Assembly (NCBI RefSeq): GCF_000003605.2
Contig: NW_003141813.1
Location: 41,621 to 63,712, forward strand
Length of the DNA: 22,092 nt
DNA from: Saccoglossus kowalevskii
Taxonomy: Eukaryota > Hemichordata > Enteropneusta > Harrimaniidae
Direction: 5' to 3'
Each line of letters starts with the position of its first letter. Position 1 is the stretch's first letter. The notes under the pieces were generated by a model that ran no database searches, was not told the origin of the DNA, and saw nothing but the letters and a program-made list of their open reading frames with translations. Both the position numbers and the translations under genes were made by a program. This document shows, piece after piece, positions 1 to 20,501 of this stretch.

Positions 1-1148
1 TAGTTTTTTGAGCTGCGAGGTAATTCAGAAATCGGTAGATAATCCAAACATAGCTATATACACAGACAATTAACTTGCTCTCTAAAACTTTATTGGTTTT
101 ATCATATATAGAGGAAGTCAAAGACGTACAGAATAATTAAGTAACGTAAACGTAATAGCTGATATCCATCATAAAACCATGAATAATTAAATTTCAATGG
201 AAATAATGCTGATCTATTCAATTTGGCAAGAAATGTTTTTGAGACTTCATCAAAAATGTCATGTTATTTATTAATGCCCAAGAATTACGAAAACGCCAGC
301 ATTTCCAGTTGCAACAATTTAAAGTGCCAGGTTCTGTACCACAACAATTTTGATGCAATAAATACGACACGAATTATCTGTAAAATATGGAACCAGAACC
401 CATAGAGCTACTCCATTAACCTTCGTCTGGTCAATTCAATGTATAAGTACATGGTGTTGGCAGGATAAGGGTTGAATTACAGTCTCATATGCAATTGCAA
501 ATATAATTGGTCACTTTGAGGATAGCGTCACCTTCAGCGAAACTGTTTTAACAGATAAAAAATTGCGGGGATTTTTTATTGAGCCAAAATCGAACATTTT
601 TGCTTTGATATTGCTTGGACGATTTCGCCAAAAAATTAAAAATACCCACAATTATTCTGCACAGTTGAGCTGAACATGACGCAATCCTCAAAAGGAACTA
701 TTCAAATCAATTCAAATTGCAATCCAGTATCGGAACATAAATATATTAATCAGTTTTAGAAATCCAATTTAAGGAAATTCAACTTAAATTAAGTTTAATG
801 CTTTTTATACCATAGCTAAGTGGTCAGAAAAGAGGCTCCTTAGTTATTCTAGTATTTTTGGCATTAAGATTAGGGTGAAGGGTATACATGTATGTCAACC
901 TAAACATACGGTAATACCAAGACATTTTTTTTTTTTTTTTAATATTAATTTTTCTGTTACATGCATTTCTGCCTCAAGATCTTGTTTCACAGACAAACCA
1001 CACTAAATGTAGAATACGCGTAATTTGACCGTAATGCAGCACGGTAGCTATGGTGATTAAATGTTGTTTTTCTTTCTGGGTTTGTAATAAATTCTTATTT
1101 ACACTCTCATACATCTAACTAAATTAAAAAAAAAAAATTTATTAGCTG
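1..1148. other. No gene recognised; one foldback
   Basis: AT-rich sequence with no convincing exon. The 60-codon open frame at 223-405 (+) starts at a non-ATG codon (TTG) and resembles nothing known to me. A T run lies near 926-941. The only structure noted is the inverted repeat at 561-652, listed separately. Confidence 0.5.
561..652. repeat. Imperfect foldback, ~30-bp arms
   Basis: The left arm begins AATTGCGGGGATTTTTTATT and the complement of the right arm begins AATTGTGGGTATTTTTAATT; similarity continues through an AAATCG block on both sides. It could be a small MITE remnant. No target duplication was identified. Confidence 0.55.
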
Positions 1149-1348
1149 TACTGTAGAATACTTTATTTTCGCTCGAAATTAATTTTTGCTGGAAGAATCA
1201 TTCAGCGAAAATAAATTCAAGCAATATACTATTCTTATATTTTACATTCAACTCATCAAAAATCAGTGAAAATAAATTCCATACAAAAACGTCCAAAAAG
1301 TCTATTCAGAGAAAATTTATTCCAGCTAAAATAAAGTATTTTACAGTA
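1149..1348 (-). mobile_element. Family 1 MITE, copy 1
   Basis: About 200 bp, bounded by TACTGTAGAATACTTTATTTT-like and AAAATAAAGTATTTTACAGTA ends, so termini are inverted and flanked by TA as in Tc1/mariner-type insertions. The interior has ATAAATTCCATACAAAA on the plus strand, taken here as reverse orientation. Confidence 0.8.
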
Positions 1349-2268
1349 TTCTGAACATTTCAAATACCAACATTCTGCAACATTGAAAATGTACATTTAT
1401 CTCATTGACAAACAACACACATAATGGCAGACATAACTTTTAGCAGGGCTGTTTATTTCCCCTGCAATTTAACAATTCCTTTTCAATAAAATAAAGTATT
1501 ATATAGTCGAACGCCAATTGCGTCAACTTTTTAAGTATTGCAAATCAATCACTGACAAATATAACAGATTTGCATTTGAACGTTACAACAACATCAACGG
1601 CAATTACCACCATGCCTGTTCTAAAAATACAATTTTGCACTCCATACTATTGATATATGCAAAGCCCTTTTACGAATATTTATCTTCACCTCTCAAATTT
1701 CAGTCTTGCACTGCAGCCGAGATATTCCAAGATAAAACGGACATTTTGATAGGTAGAAGCACACCTGCATATTAATAATGTCACACGAAAACATTCGTCT
1801 CTAGAAAATGGAAAACACAGTAATCGCAAAATACAGCATTACTGATAAAATATAATCTACTACTCTGTACGTGTATTGGAAAGTAATATACAAGTAGACC
1901 TTATTTGGAAACAAGACTTCAGATGTGAACAACCGCCAAGAACTCATGACAGAGAGACGCGATTTTACCCCTTAATTAGCGTCTCCCCCCTATGTATTTA
2001 GAACAGTAGAGGCAATGACAGGACTAAAATAGAACACTAATTTAGGAGAAAAAACACATCTTGCGGCCATTCGTTCAAACCGATTTTGGCGGCCATTTTC
2101 TTCTAAGATTTCTTGTTCCGAAAACAAATTTCTGAATTTAAACTCGTTACTAGGCAGTACAACCAACAAATTTTGTAAGCGTACAGTTAGGAATTCTCGA
2201 AAGAAGAAATGAATGAAATTGGAAGCTATCAATCCTGGGAGCAAAGAAACCCAGAATGTCGTTTACCA
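1349..2268. other. No gene recognised
   Basis: The open frame at 1518-1775 (+) begins with TTG, has no recognisable domain and no clear splice signals. The frame at 1990-2244 (-) is likewise unrecognised. I see no repeats here that match other parts of the window. Confidence 0.4.
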
Positions 2269-2655
2269 TCACCGACAATGTTTATTTCTCACAATAAATC
2301 CCAGTAATATTTTTTCTACAATTTTGCTCAAGACATGTATGCGATGCAATTGGTCCCCTAAGTTGTTGCTGAACTGGGGCATGATGTAATGGCCCCCTAA
2401 GCTGTCTTTGAACTGAGGCATGATGTACTGACCCCCTAAGTCGTTGCTGAACTGGGGCATGATGTAAGGGCCCCCTAAGCTATCAATGAACTTAGGCATG
2501 ATGTAAGGGCCCCCTAAGCTATCAATGAACTTAGGCATAATGTATTGACTCCCTAAGCTATCAATGAACTTAGGCATAATGTATTGACTCCCTAAGCTGT
2601 CAATAAACTTAGGCATGATGTACTGACCCCCTAAGCTGTCAATGAACTTAGGCAT
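2269..2655 (-). CDS. Hypothetical repeat protein ORF (doubtful)
   Basis: A 128-residue open frame starting at ATG 2655 is built of the eight 13-residue repeats (MPKFIDSLGGQYI type) followed by a basic tail containing IVEKILLGFIVRNKHC. A 39-bp period keeps frame by itself, so openness is weak evidence. The silent substitutions between units and the ATG at each unit start are the arguments for coding. No signal peptide or known domain is seen. It lies about 1.3 kb beyond the PDK stop on the same strand. It may equally be non-coding satellite. Confidence 0.25.
   Translation of the reverse strand: MPKFIDSLGGQYIMPKFIDSLGSQYIMPKFIDSLGSQYIMPKFIDSLGGPYIMPKFIDSLGGPYIMPQFSNDLGGQYIMPQFKDSLGGHYIMPQFSNNLGDQLHRIHVLSKIVEKILLGFIVRNKHCR
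2344..2655 (-). repeat. 39-bp minisatellite, 8 units, open as 13-residue repeats
   Basis: Eight consecutive 39-bp units on the minus strand each encode about MPKFIDSLGGQYI, with no stop in that frame. Units 6-8 change to MPQF plus SND, KDS or SNN. Several differences between units fall at silent third positions. The frame continues to a stop at 2271-2269 after a 27-residue non-repeat tail. An in-frame TAG lies five codons before the first ATG, so the repeat is either a short ORF or an exon entered by an AG acceptor at that TAG. No homologue recognised. Confidence 0.9.
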
Positions 2656-2882
2656 GATGTACTGGCACTAAAGAGTTCCAGGAATGACTTATTGGCAGTG
2701 AGAGAGATCACCAATTTATTTACAATTTACTAAAACAAATAAAACTACCAAATGTTTAAAGCAGCATGTAAGCAAAATACAAGTAACAAACACGACAATC
2801 GTGTATAAGAATTTAGATAATCTTTTATGATATAATGCTAATGTAAACAACACAGACCATTTGTAAGTTTTTGTAACATGAA

Positions 2883-3094
2883 TACTGTAAAATACTTTAT
2901 TTTAACTGGAACTAATTTTCACTGAAAAGGCTTTTTGGGTGTTTTGCATGGAATTTATTTAACTGATTTTTGATTCTGAGTTGAGTAAAATATAGAAAAG
3001 AAGGTATACACACTGGATTTTATTTTCACCGATTCTTTCCTTCACCGAATATGACGAAAATTAATTTGAAGTGAAAATAAAGTATTTTACAGTA
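2883..3094 (+). mobile_element. Family 1 MITE, copy 2
   Basis: 212 bp from TACTGTAAAATACTTTATTTT to AAAATAAAGTATTTTACAGTA, with TA at both ends. The interior reads GGCTTTTTGGGTGTTTTG and TGGAATTTATTT (forward orientation). It lies in the PDK 3' flank. Confidence 0.88.
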
Positions 3095-3924
3095 TATCAT
3101 AATGATTCACCATTTTGTCTTCTTTGTTTATAGTTGGTTATTATAAAAACAACTATAGATAAACCTGCATTTATCAACTTTTATTATATGTCTGCAGGTA
3201 AACGTACAACTTAATTATAGTGTACTTGAAAATGTACCGGTACTGTCGCTTTGTACAATTTTGGGTAAATATATGCCGCTGTCGATGAGTGTCATGCACA
3301 AACTTTTAATGAGTGCAAGCAGCGTTACTGAGATATTCAAATAAAATATCAAACGCAATTAAAACTTGCAGATTTTGTCTATTGCTCATCACCATAGCGA
3401 TTCTTTCAACACAGGCTTCTACAAGATTGATATTAGCACTCAAAAAGAAAAAAAAAAAAAAACGAGAAGGGAAAAAAAAGTTCTAAAACGTTATAACATC
3501 CGTCTTTTGAATGAAATGTGATTTTTATGATTGTCTTTGCATTTGATACCATTTTTGCGACAAGTGCCGACGACAGCCATCAACCAGTTACGTCATTAAA
3601 TATGATCACCTTTCCATGTTTGGTCATTAAAGGGATAAACTTCTGAAAAATCTGATAAATTACGTCTTGCTCAATTGATTATCCTTTTATAATTTGGTAG
3701 GCTAACCAAATATGGTATGATGATGTCATAGTGCCTTGAATGTCCACCAATGAGGGAGCTCCATATTCTCATGCAGTAATTCAGATGCTGTTATTTTTTT
3801 TTTTAAACGTCCTACATTTGTCCCAACATTTTAGACAGGCTTGAATTTACTGTTTTTACACACAAAATATGGCATATAATTAGAACTGTTCCATGACCAT
3901 AGATGCCAATATAGACGAAATGTC
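3095..3924. other. PDK 3' flank / probable 3' UTR, no other gene
   Basis: No exon or repeat family recognised. An A-rich tract lies near 3446-3478 and a T run near 3795-3804. Part is presumably PDK 3' UTR, but its end cannot be fixed. Confidence 0.4.
3180..3185 (-). terminator. Possible poly(A) signal for PDK
   Basis: A minus-strand AATAAA lies about 740 nt past the PDK stop, just before a MITE at 2883-3094. It is the first exact AATAAA I noticed downstream; variants (TATAAA near 3685, CATAAA near 3521) are closer. The site is unproven. Confidence 0.15.
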
Positions 3925-14349
<10,425 letters not shown>

Positions 14350-14387
14350 CTGTGATAAAAAAAACAAAATAAAGTTACGTATTATCA

Positions 14388-14725
14388 TATCCTCGGGGGC
14401 GGACATCCGGGCATTTTCACCGCCTGGCAACCTGCGGCGCTGAAAACAAAGGCCCAAAACCCGCATAAAACGGTACTTTGGGATGATTGTTGAGACTCCT
14501 CTGAACAGTGCAACAAAATTAGCCCTACGTGTGTAACATACAAATGTATATAAATTTGGTTGTTCGCGATTACTTTAAAGTTGAGTTTGTGTTGTTTTCT
14601 CGAATTTTCACCGGCTCGACCGGCGTTCCACAGCAGCGCGCACAGAGCCCATAGAAATGCATGGTACAGTGGTGCGCGTCTTAGCAACGTGGAACGTCTG
14701 TGACGTAGCTCCGCCCCCGAGGATA
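14388..14725 (+). mobile_element. Family 4 MITE, complete copy A
   Basis: 338 bp with perfect 16-bp inverted ends TATCCTCGGGGGCGGA and TCCGCCCCCGAGGATA, readable as a 14-bp inverted repeat flanked by TA. The interior (AATTTGGTTGTTCG, TTTAAAGTTGAGTTTG, GGCGTTCCACAGCAGC) recurs at 17050-17607 and, inverted, at 21866-22092. It is GC-richer than its surroundings. The edge lies 38 bp upstream of PDK exon a. The open frames inside it are accidental. Confidence 0.88.
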
Positions 14726-15179
14726 CCTTGTATTGCCTGGCCTTGTAACGCTATGGTAAGTGCGCCCTCACATCAGGGAAATAACTTCCTGTACCATGTC
14801 TGGCCCAGCATGCACGGCTTTAACCATTCAAAACAAAACGTGTCATTCCAAATTATGTTGTCTGTTTGAGATTACACCGTGGTAAAACCTTTATGGGCTA
14901 GATGCAGCTTTTGATGCCCTCAGCCAAACAGCTTTCGCGCACGACTTACTTCTGATGCACAACCTCAGGCCGCATAAATTTATAATAGTACAGTGATGTA
15001 GAAAGCTTTTAAGTAAAAAAAAAAATTTGAAATATAGGTGGTCCTGACAAAATATGAGGGGGGAAAAAACCAAACATTTTTTAAATATTTAAAAAAAAAA
15101 AGTTCAGCTTGGGCCGTATTGAACATGTATCTGTGCTTAATATGCTGTCTGTTTGTCATAGGCAGCCCTTTTCCCAAAG
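14726..15179. other. No gene recognised
   Basis: Unique-looking AT-rich DNA with A runs near 15016 and 15090. A GTAAGT-like donor near 14945 (minus) has no PDK-like coding sequence before it. The missing PDK N-terminal exons are not seen here. Confidence 0.4.
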
Positions 15180-15394
15180 TACTGTAAAATGACTGTATAA
15201 TTTTCAATGAGTTTAAATTTCACTGATTTACCATTTCAGGAATATTCCGTGGGTTTTAAATTCACGGTTTTATCATTTAGATAATGTGTTCTATGCTAAA
15301 TTTTACATATTCACTGGGTTTTAATTTAGCGCATTTTTCAGTCAGCGAAATAAGCAAAACTAAAACCCAGTGAATAATTAACCCCTTAACAGTA
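15180..15394 (-). mobile_element. Family 2 MITE, copy 2
   Basis: Reverse orientation: TACTGTAAAATGACTG end, then GATAATGTGTTCTATGCTAA, CACTGGGTTTTAATTTAGCG and an AACAGTA end. 215 bp with TA flanks. Confidence 0.85.
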
Positions 15395-15427
15395 GGTATT
15401 CATATATCCGTTACCGGTAGTAACATT

Positions 15428-15526
15428 ATTGTCAAAAAGCTGTTAGCTCCAAAAAGTAAAATTAGTAATTTTGTTGTCAAGAAGCTGACAACACAGAAAG
15501 TAAAAATAGTATCATTGATGTCAAAA
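15428..15526 (+). repeat. Two ~47-bp tandem units
   Basis: TTGTCAAAAAGCTG followed by AAAAAGTAAAATTAGTA recurs as TTGTCAAGAAGCTG followed by GAAAGTAAAAATAGTA. Confidence 0.5.
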
Positions 15527-15997
15527 TGCACGAGTTAGAGGTACCTGTCAGAAGAAAACGAATTTCCGTAAATACTCCATCACTATTTTTGGTACATTCA
15601 GTAATTCAACTAGATCCTTTTTTTTTAAATTCTATTTTAGAAACCATCTTGGTATTTTCATGGTAGTGTACAACAACTGGTTTATCCGCCATGTTTACAG
15701 AGCTACATGTATCAACTGAGATAAATTTATCAAAGATAAACGATATCATTGTGATGTCTTTATTGTAATACTATAACATCAGAGGATGGTTATTTAAACA
15801 CAGGAATTTTTTTAGACAAGGGCAGGGATTGCGTTAACCCCATATTTTGCTTCCCTGACTCCAATTATTGAAGAGGGACCCAGTTTTTCAGGCATGCTGG
15901 GGTCCAATCTTTAATAAAGTTATTCAGGATAAAATTTCTATTTCTTAAAATTTTGTAAGTGGGACTCGTCTTGCCGAGACACTAGCGCAAACCCTGA

Positions 15998-16300
15998 AGG
16001 GAACAGGGGCACAGCCGCTCTCATGCCATGGCCATGCGCCCCCTTACTCTGGAGAGCAGATCCTCTGGCAACCATAAAATTCTGAATGACCAGGGATCAC
16101 ATGTGGCCACAGTCTTCAACTGTGACCTGTCTGATAGTACCGGTAATTTTGGTCCCAAGGAAGCCATAGAATGCTCCATTTTGATTTAGAATTATCAAAA
16201 ATTCCACAACCTGGTAGGAAGAACCCTATTTCCGCTACTTGGTGGCGCTGCTGAATTTCAGTGCTCCCACTTGCAGTTTTTTTCTAGAAAAACCCTTGAA
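15998..16300 (-). repeat. Dispersed repeat, copy 2
   Basis: Inverted relative to 4436-4680; shared blocks are GCCATGGCCATG, GCAGATCCTCTGGCAA, ACATGTGGCCACAGTCTTCA, CCCAAGGAAGCCATAGAATG and TTTTTTTCTAGAAAAACC. It has about 50 extra bases near 16207-16260. Neither copy shows terminal repeats or a coding frame. Confidence 0.75.
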
Positions 16301-16416
16301 ACACATCAGCAAAACAGAAGATAACAGAAAAAGAAGGTTCACAGCTATCCTATCTCTGACAAATTTATTCCCCAATCTCTGCAATAACAGTATACCAACA
16401 CAGCTACGCATACTTC

Positions 16417-16621
16417 TACTGTAAAAGCATTTATTTTCACTGACATTTAATTTCACTATTTTGATGTTTTGAGCAATATTCAGTGTTTTAATTTCACGAA
16501 TTTGACAAGGAAACAATGAGTTTTATTGCTATTTTACATGTTCACATAGATTAAGCGGATTTTACTTATCAGTGAAAATAGCGAAATTAAAACCCAGTGA
16601 ATAATCAATGCATTTACAGTA
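16417..16621 (+). mobile_element. Family 2-related MITE, diverged copy
   Basis: 205 bp with TACTGTAAAAGCATTTATTTT and ATGCATTTACAGTA ends and internal AAAACCCAGTGAATAATCAA. It combines a family 2 interior motif with ends close to family 1, so its placement is tentative. Confidence 0.75.
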
Positions 16622-16698
16622 TTGCATTGGTGATTTGTAATTCTATTCTTGAGATATTTCGAAAATAAATGTTGTTTTACTGAAAATAATCTCCCAAA

Positions 16699-16909
16699 TA
16701 CTGTAAAAGGATTAATTATTGACTGGGTTTTAATTTTGCTTATTTCGCTGACTGGAAAATGCGCTAAAATAAAACCCAGTGAATATGTAAAATTTAGCAT
16801 AGAACACATTATCTAAATGATAAAACCGTGAATTTAAAACCCACTGAATATGCCTGAAATGGTAAATCTGCGAAATTTAAACCCAGTGAAAATTGGTCAT
16901 TTTACAGTA
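16699..16909 (+). mobile_element. Family 2 MITE, copy 3
   Basis: 211 bp from TACTGTAAAAGGATTAATTA to GGTCATTTTACAGTA. It is nearly identical over long stretches to 8035-8223 (TTTAGCATAGAACACATTAT, CCACTGAATATGCCTGAAAT), pointing to recent spread. TA at both ends. Confidence 0.88.
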
Positions 16910-17049
16910 TTAATAATTATATTTATTCTCGCAGCAGTTTTTGTCTTTCAAAGTGAAAGAATGTACGTTTCTAAAACAAAATGAGTTTCATTTTGAATCT
17001 TACCAGTTTTACATTTTCCGCATTATAAACAGGGCTCAAAATTCAAGCC

Positions 17050-17607
17050 ATTCTCGGGAGCAAACATCCGGGCAATTTTTATCACCTGCCACCCATCACC
17101 GATAAAATCAACAGTCAACAAATCTCAGGAAATGTTATTTTGGGATAGTTTTTTGAGAGTCTCCTGAACAGTGTAACAAGATTGCCTCTACATGTGCAAC
17201 ATATATAAATTTGGTTGTTCGGGATTACCTCAAAGTGGAGTTTGAGCTGTTTTTATCGGTTCCTTGGCCGACATTCCGCAACAGCTCACACATAGAAATA
17301 CATTGTACAGTGGTGAATGTTATTAACCTTTTCACCACTACTTCCCTCTGTTTATCACAAATTCACAAAATAGTCCCGTTTATAGTCTGCACTTTCCTTC
17401 AGATGATTGGGACAAAAACAGCAATTTTTTTTTTTAGTCAAAACTGAAAATTGATTAAAATTTTGTCTGTTGGCACCAAAATTAGGGTTCATTTCAAGAA
17501 ATATTGAAGAATATAAGAAAAAAGTGCAAACAAATTTGGGCAAGTAAGTCTAGTGGTGAAACGGTAATAGTCACCTATATTCTGTGACATAGCTCAGGCC
17601 AAGAATA
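17050..17607 (+). mobile_element. Family 4 MITE, copy B, interrupted
   Basis: The left part (ACATCCGGGCAATTTTTATC, AATTTGGTTGTTCGGGATTA, GTACAGTGGTG) and the right part after 17567 (CTGTGACATAGCTCAGGCC) align in order with copy A. The family 3 element at 17323-17567 sits between them. The GC-rich ends have decayed. Confidence 0.75.
17323..17567 (+). mobile_element. Family 3 MITE, complete copy nested in family 4
   Basis: 245 bp with inverted ends TTAACCTTTTCACCACTA and TAGTGGTGAAACGGTAA. Internal landmarks are ATAGTCTGCACTTTCCTTC, ACCAAAATTAGGGTTC and AGAATATAAGAAAAAAGTGC. It is the reference copy for this family. Confidence 0.87.
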
Positions 17608-18558
17608 GCCATGAAACGAATACCTTTAAGTGCCCTTCAAAATAACTCTACATTCTCATCACAGTTTCATTAAATTGCCTTAGGCAATTGGGCTTGAAAT
17701 TTGGTGACCTGAGATACCAAAGTGCAAGACGTGTAACAATACGAGGTTATTACATAGGTTCTACCATTATACTTAACGACAGTACAGTGTAAGCAGAGGT
17801 TGATGTAACCGCATACTGTCTGAGTGCGTACTCTGCAGTAGACTCGCAATAATCATATTATTTTACATCTTTGCAAACCAACTGCTTGATTATAAGAGAC
17901 AAGGTGCCTAATTAGTATGCATTTTGAGTAATCACTGAGTGCGTGCATTCGCAGTCTGAAATGGAACAATTTTGAATGCAATGAAATCACGCGTAGTACT
18001 CACTTCACTAGTAGCGCCAAACTGGTTGTCGTTTGAAATGTTTCGCAATCGACATAATTTTTCTATTTAATATTTCTAAATTTTTTTGTGAATTATTCTG
18101 AAAACGCTGAAATGATTTTATCTTCTTATAAAAGGAATGTGTTACTTCAACAATAGCTTACAGATGACTGACTTCAAAACATTCCATACAAATAGGATGG
18201 TACCCTCTTTGCTACCCCCTCCACTACCCACCCCTCACCACCACCACCACCACCACCATCACCACCACCACCACCCAAAACTACCCACCCACCTACCAAC
18301 CTGTATGTGACCAGACTACTGGGCTTTGCCTGGTCAAAATGTGTAAGCGACTAATTTTTGTTTTTGTTTATTTTAACATTCTTTCATCTAGAGTATAAAC
18401 AAAAACAACAATGTTTTTATAAGATAGAGTCCTGCATACTGTACTCTGTAATCAGAGCCAAATAAATATCAAGATCACGATGACCTTTTTATTTTTGATA
18501 TTAAACAATAGACCACGTGTGTACATGGTTTTATAGTTATACAAAACACCATCAGCCA
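17608..18558. other. No gene recognised; contains a CAC-rich tract
   Basis: Unique-looking sequence apart from the CAC-rich microsatellite near 18210-18300. No exon with recognisable protein similarity on either strand. Confidence 0.4.
18210..18300 (+). repeat. CAC/CCA-rich microsatellite
   Basis: Runs of CAC with one interruption (CATCACCACC), flanked by looser CTACCCACCC units on both sides. Confidence 0.92.
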
Positions 18559-19005
18559 TTGACCTTTTCACCACCAGTTCTCTCTCTTCATCACAAGTTC
18601 ACAAAATAGTTCTGATTATAGTCTGCACTTTCTGTGATAAGATATGAATAAAAACAGCCAAAACTATTTTATGTTATGTGTGTTTTAATTTTCGTTTTAG
18701 TTTACTTCTACTTATTTTTAATAAAAATTTTTTCTACAAAGGGCGGATTGTTTACTATACATGTTTTACAGTGGGCGCAAACAAGATTCAAGTCTTACTG
18801 AACGTTGCAATATAGCGAGACTTTCTTAGCGGCACTGTTTTGAAAATGATTTGCTACATTTTGCAACAATCTCACTTTTCCTGGCAACACTCGATTATCG
18901 ACAAATTATGTTTTGTATCGATACGTATGATGGCTGAGTGGTTGTCTGTTTTCACATTGTAACATTATTTTGACTACACAACCACGAAGGCTCTTGGATG
19001 CTAGC

Positions 19006-19090
19006 CCTGCATACAGTGCAGTGCTGTGTGTACGGGGACGCGTTTGGTTGATAGACACAGCCCGGCGTACCTCCATAGACTGTATGCAGG
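19006..19090. repeat. Foldback with perfect 12-bp ends
   Basis: CCTGCATACAGT at 19006-19017 and ACTGTATGCAGG at 19079-19090 are perfect inverted copies. A weaker inner pairing (GTACGGGG with CCCGGCGTAC) suggests a longer imperfect hairpin. Confidence 0.7.
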
Positions 19091-19149
19091 ACTACCTAGA
19101 TCCATGATACGATACAATATAGCACAACAATGAAAAACGATGCTTTTTT

Positions 19150-19263
19150 TTACATGAGGTAAATAATTTCCGCATAACTACGGGAGTCTCGCCACACTTG
19201 CACAAACTTGTCCTGTCCTTGTCCTTCGACAATGTCGGCACATTCGTAGCCTGTCACCCCCAT
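19150..19263 (-). other. Short unassigned ORF, 37 codons
   Basis: ATG at 19263-19261 to TAA at 19152-19150, starting MGVTGYECADIVEGQGQ. Balanced composition in AT-rich surroundings makes it stand out, but it is short, has an in-frame stop seven codons upstream and matches nothing I know. It lies inside the split family 3 element. Confidence 0.12.
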
Positions 19264-19487
19264 GGATCGAATGGTATTGTCCTATTGTTAAACGCTAACC
19301 AAAATTAGTAAACAACATGGCGGACTAGACTCGCCGGAATGCCCGGGTGTCGATCATAAAAAGTGTTAGCTGCTCGAATTCGCCACTCTGTTTCAAAATT
19401 TTAGCATAAACGAATATTATACAGTACAAGGATTGCTGCCGCTGCCTCACGCGTTAGGTATTCCCCCTGTTCGCTTCCGTGCGTACC

Positions 19488-19509
19488 CGGACACTCCCAC
19501 GCGTGTCCG
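19488..19509. repeat. Small GC-rich hairpin
   Basis: CGGACAC and GTGTCCG with an 8-base loop, inside a CpG-rich stretch. Confidence 0.5.
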
Positions 19510-19621
19510 CACGTTAAGTAGTAGGACCGCCGCTCGACAAAGTCGACAGCAGAGCAAAAAAAGTGCAGATAAATTAGGGCAGGGAAGTGGTGGTGAAAAG
19601 GTTAAATCATGAGTTGGTAAT

Positions 19622-20225
19622 GACCCCAGGTATTTCCTACTGGCTCACATATACACATTACGGTTATTCAAGCGATAATCGTGTACACGTAGTAATGTTG
19701 CTATAGAATCCATAAATCATTTCATTGTACATGTATCATTGGTCGATAGTTATGATGCAAGGTATTTCCTCCCAGCTCCATGGCACATATGTTGGTTATT
19801 CGAGCAGTAACCTCAGAGTAATGTTGCTAAAAAAAAAACACACTGTAAAATACTTTATTTTAACTATTTTCACTGAAGAGATGATATACTTTTTTCCCTA
19901 TATTTTACATTCAACTCGCCAAAAATCAGTAAAAATAATTTCTATACGAAACACCAAAAATATATTTTCAACGAAAATTAATTCCAGCTGAAATAAAGTA
20001 TTTAACAGTAAGTATTTTGGATAACGATCACGGTATTTCCCCTACACACATATTGTGGTTATTCAAGCATTTACTTCAGAGTAAGGTTGCTAAAAAACAC
20101 ATATCTCATTTTATTTGATCATTGATTGATAACGATCACGGTATTTCCTTCAGACAACCCCTACACACATATTGCGGTTATTCAAGCAATAACCTCATAA
20201 CAACGTTGCCAAAAAACCTACATCA
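19622..20225 (+). repeat. Four tandem ~110-130 bp units, one split by a MITE
   Basis: Each unit has a GGTATTTCC block, an ACACATAT block, GGTTATTCAAGC and a TTGCTAAAAAA-type end. Units begin near 19622, 19750, 20026 and 20136. The second is interrupted by the family 1 MITE at 19843-20010, so the array predates that insertion. Confidence 0.8.
19843..20010 (-). mobile_element. Family 1 MITE, copy 7 (short)
   Basis: 168 bp from CTGTAAAATACTTTATTTTA to AAATAAAGTATTTAACAGTA, reverse orientation with an internal deletion. The left TA reads CA. Confidence 0.83.
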
Positions 20226-20501
20226 ACACACAATAACTCATTTAAATGTTTAACAAACACTGCAGAGACCTGACCTCATTCTCGGGTCCACGAGGACAAC
20301 CAGGACACGACCCACAAAATAAACAATAACCTGGCTGAATCAGCAGATACACTGGTATCTGGTAATCAAAGTCCACTGATGGGAAGCAATAAATGATAAC
20401 ATATTTTGAAGTGTATATATCATAAAAAATTCACTGAGGCCATAAAGTCCTTGTCGTAGTACCTTCAAAATATATCCAGAAAAGTCATTCAAAATTTCAA
20501 T
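20226..20501. other. No gene recognised
   Basis: No repeat family or exon recognised. A minus-strand open stretch near 20265-20330 can be read as Cys-rich (GSCPGCPRG) but is too short to support. Confidence 0.4.

Larger units (their letters stand above)
18559..19605 (+). mobile_element. Family 3 element split by ~0.9 kb
   Basis: The left end GACCTTTTCACCACCAG with ATAGTCTGCACTTTCTGTG runs to about 18660. The family's right end (AAAAAAAGTGCAGATAAA, then GTGGTGGTGAAAAGGTTAA) resumes at about 19555. Together they make one element whose centre is replaced or interrupted by ~0.9 kb found nowhere else in the window. The inner part is CpG-richer and includes a foldback at 19006-19090. Confidence 0.75.

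Noticed and set aside
1518-1775. 85-codon plus-strand open frame
   Set aside because: It begins with TTG, has no recognisable domain and no clear splice or start signals; chance openness is likely.
14385-14687. 100-codon minus-strand frame
   Set aside because: It lies within the family 4 MITE; other copies of the MITE do not keep the frame.
14900-15073. GTAAGT-like donor considered as the missing PDK exon
   Set aside because: The sequence before it does not encode anything like the PDK N terminus.
16235-16809. Minus-strand frames of about 90 codons
   Set aside because: They run through family 2-type MITEs and repeat edges; no protein similarity recognised.
19310-19340. AACATGGCGGAC start-like context on the plus strand in a CpG-richer stretch
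   Set aside because: The next codon after GCG-GAC is TAG, so there is no first exon in that frame.
20265-20330. Cys-rich minus-strand reading (GSCPGCPRG)
   Set aside because: Too short, no splice support, and an alternative frame is equally open.
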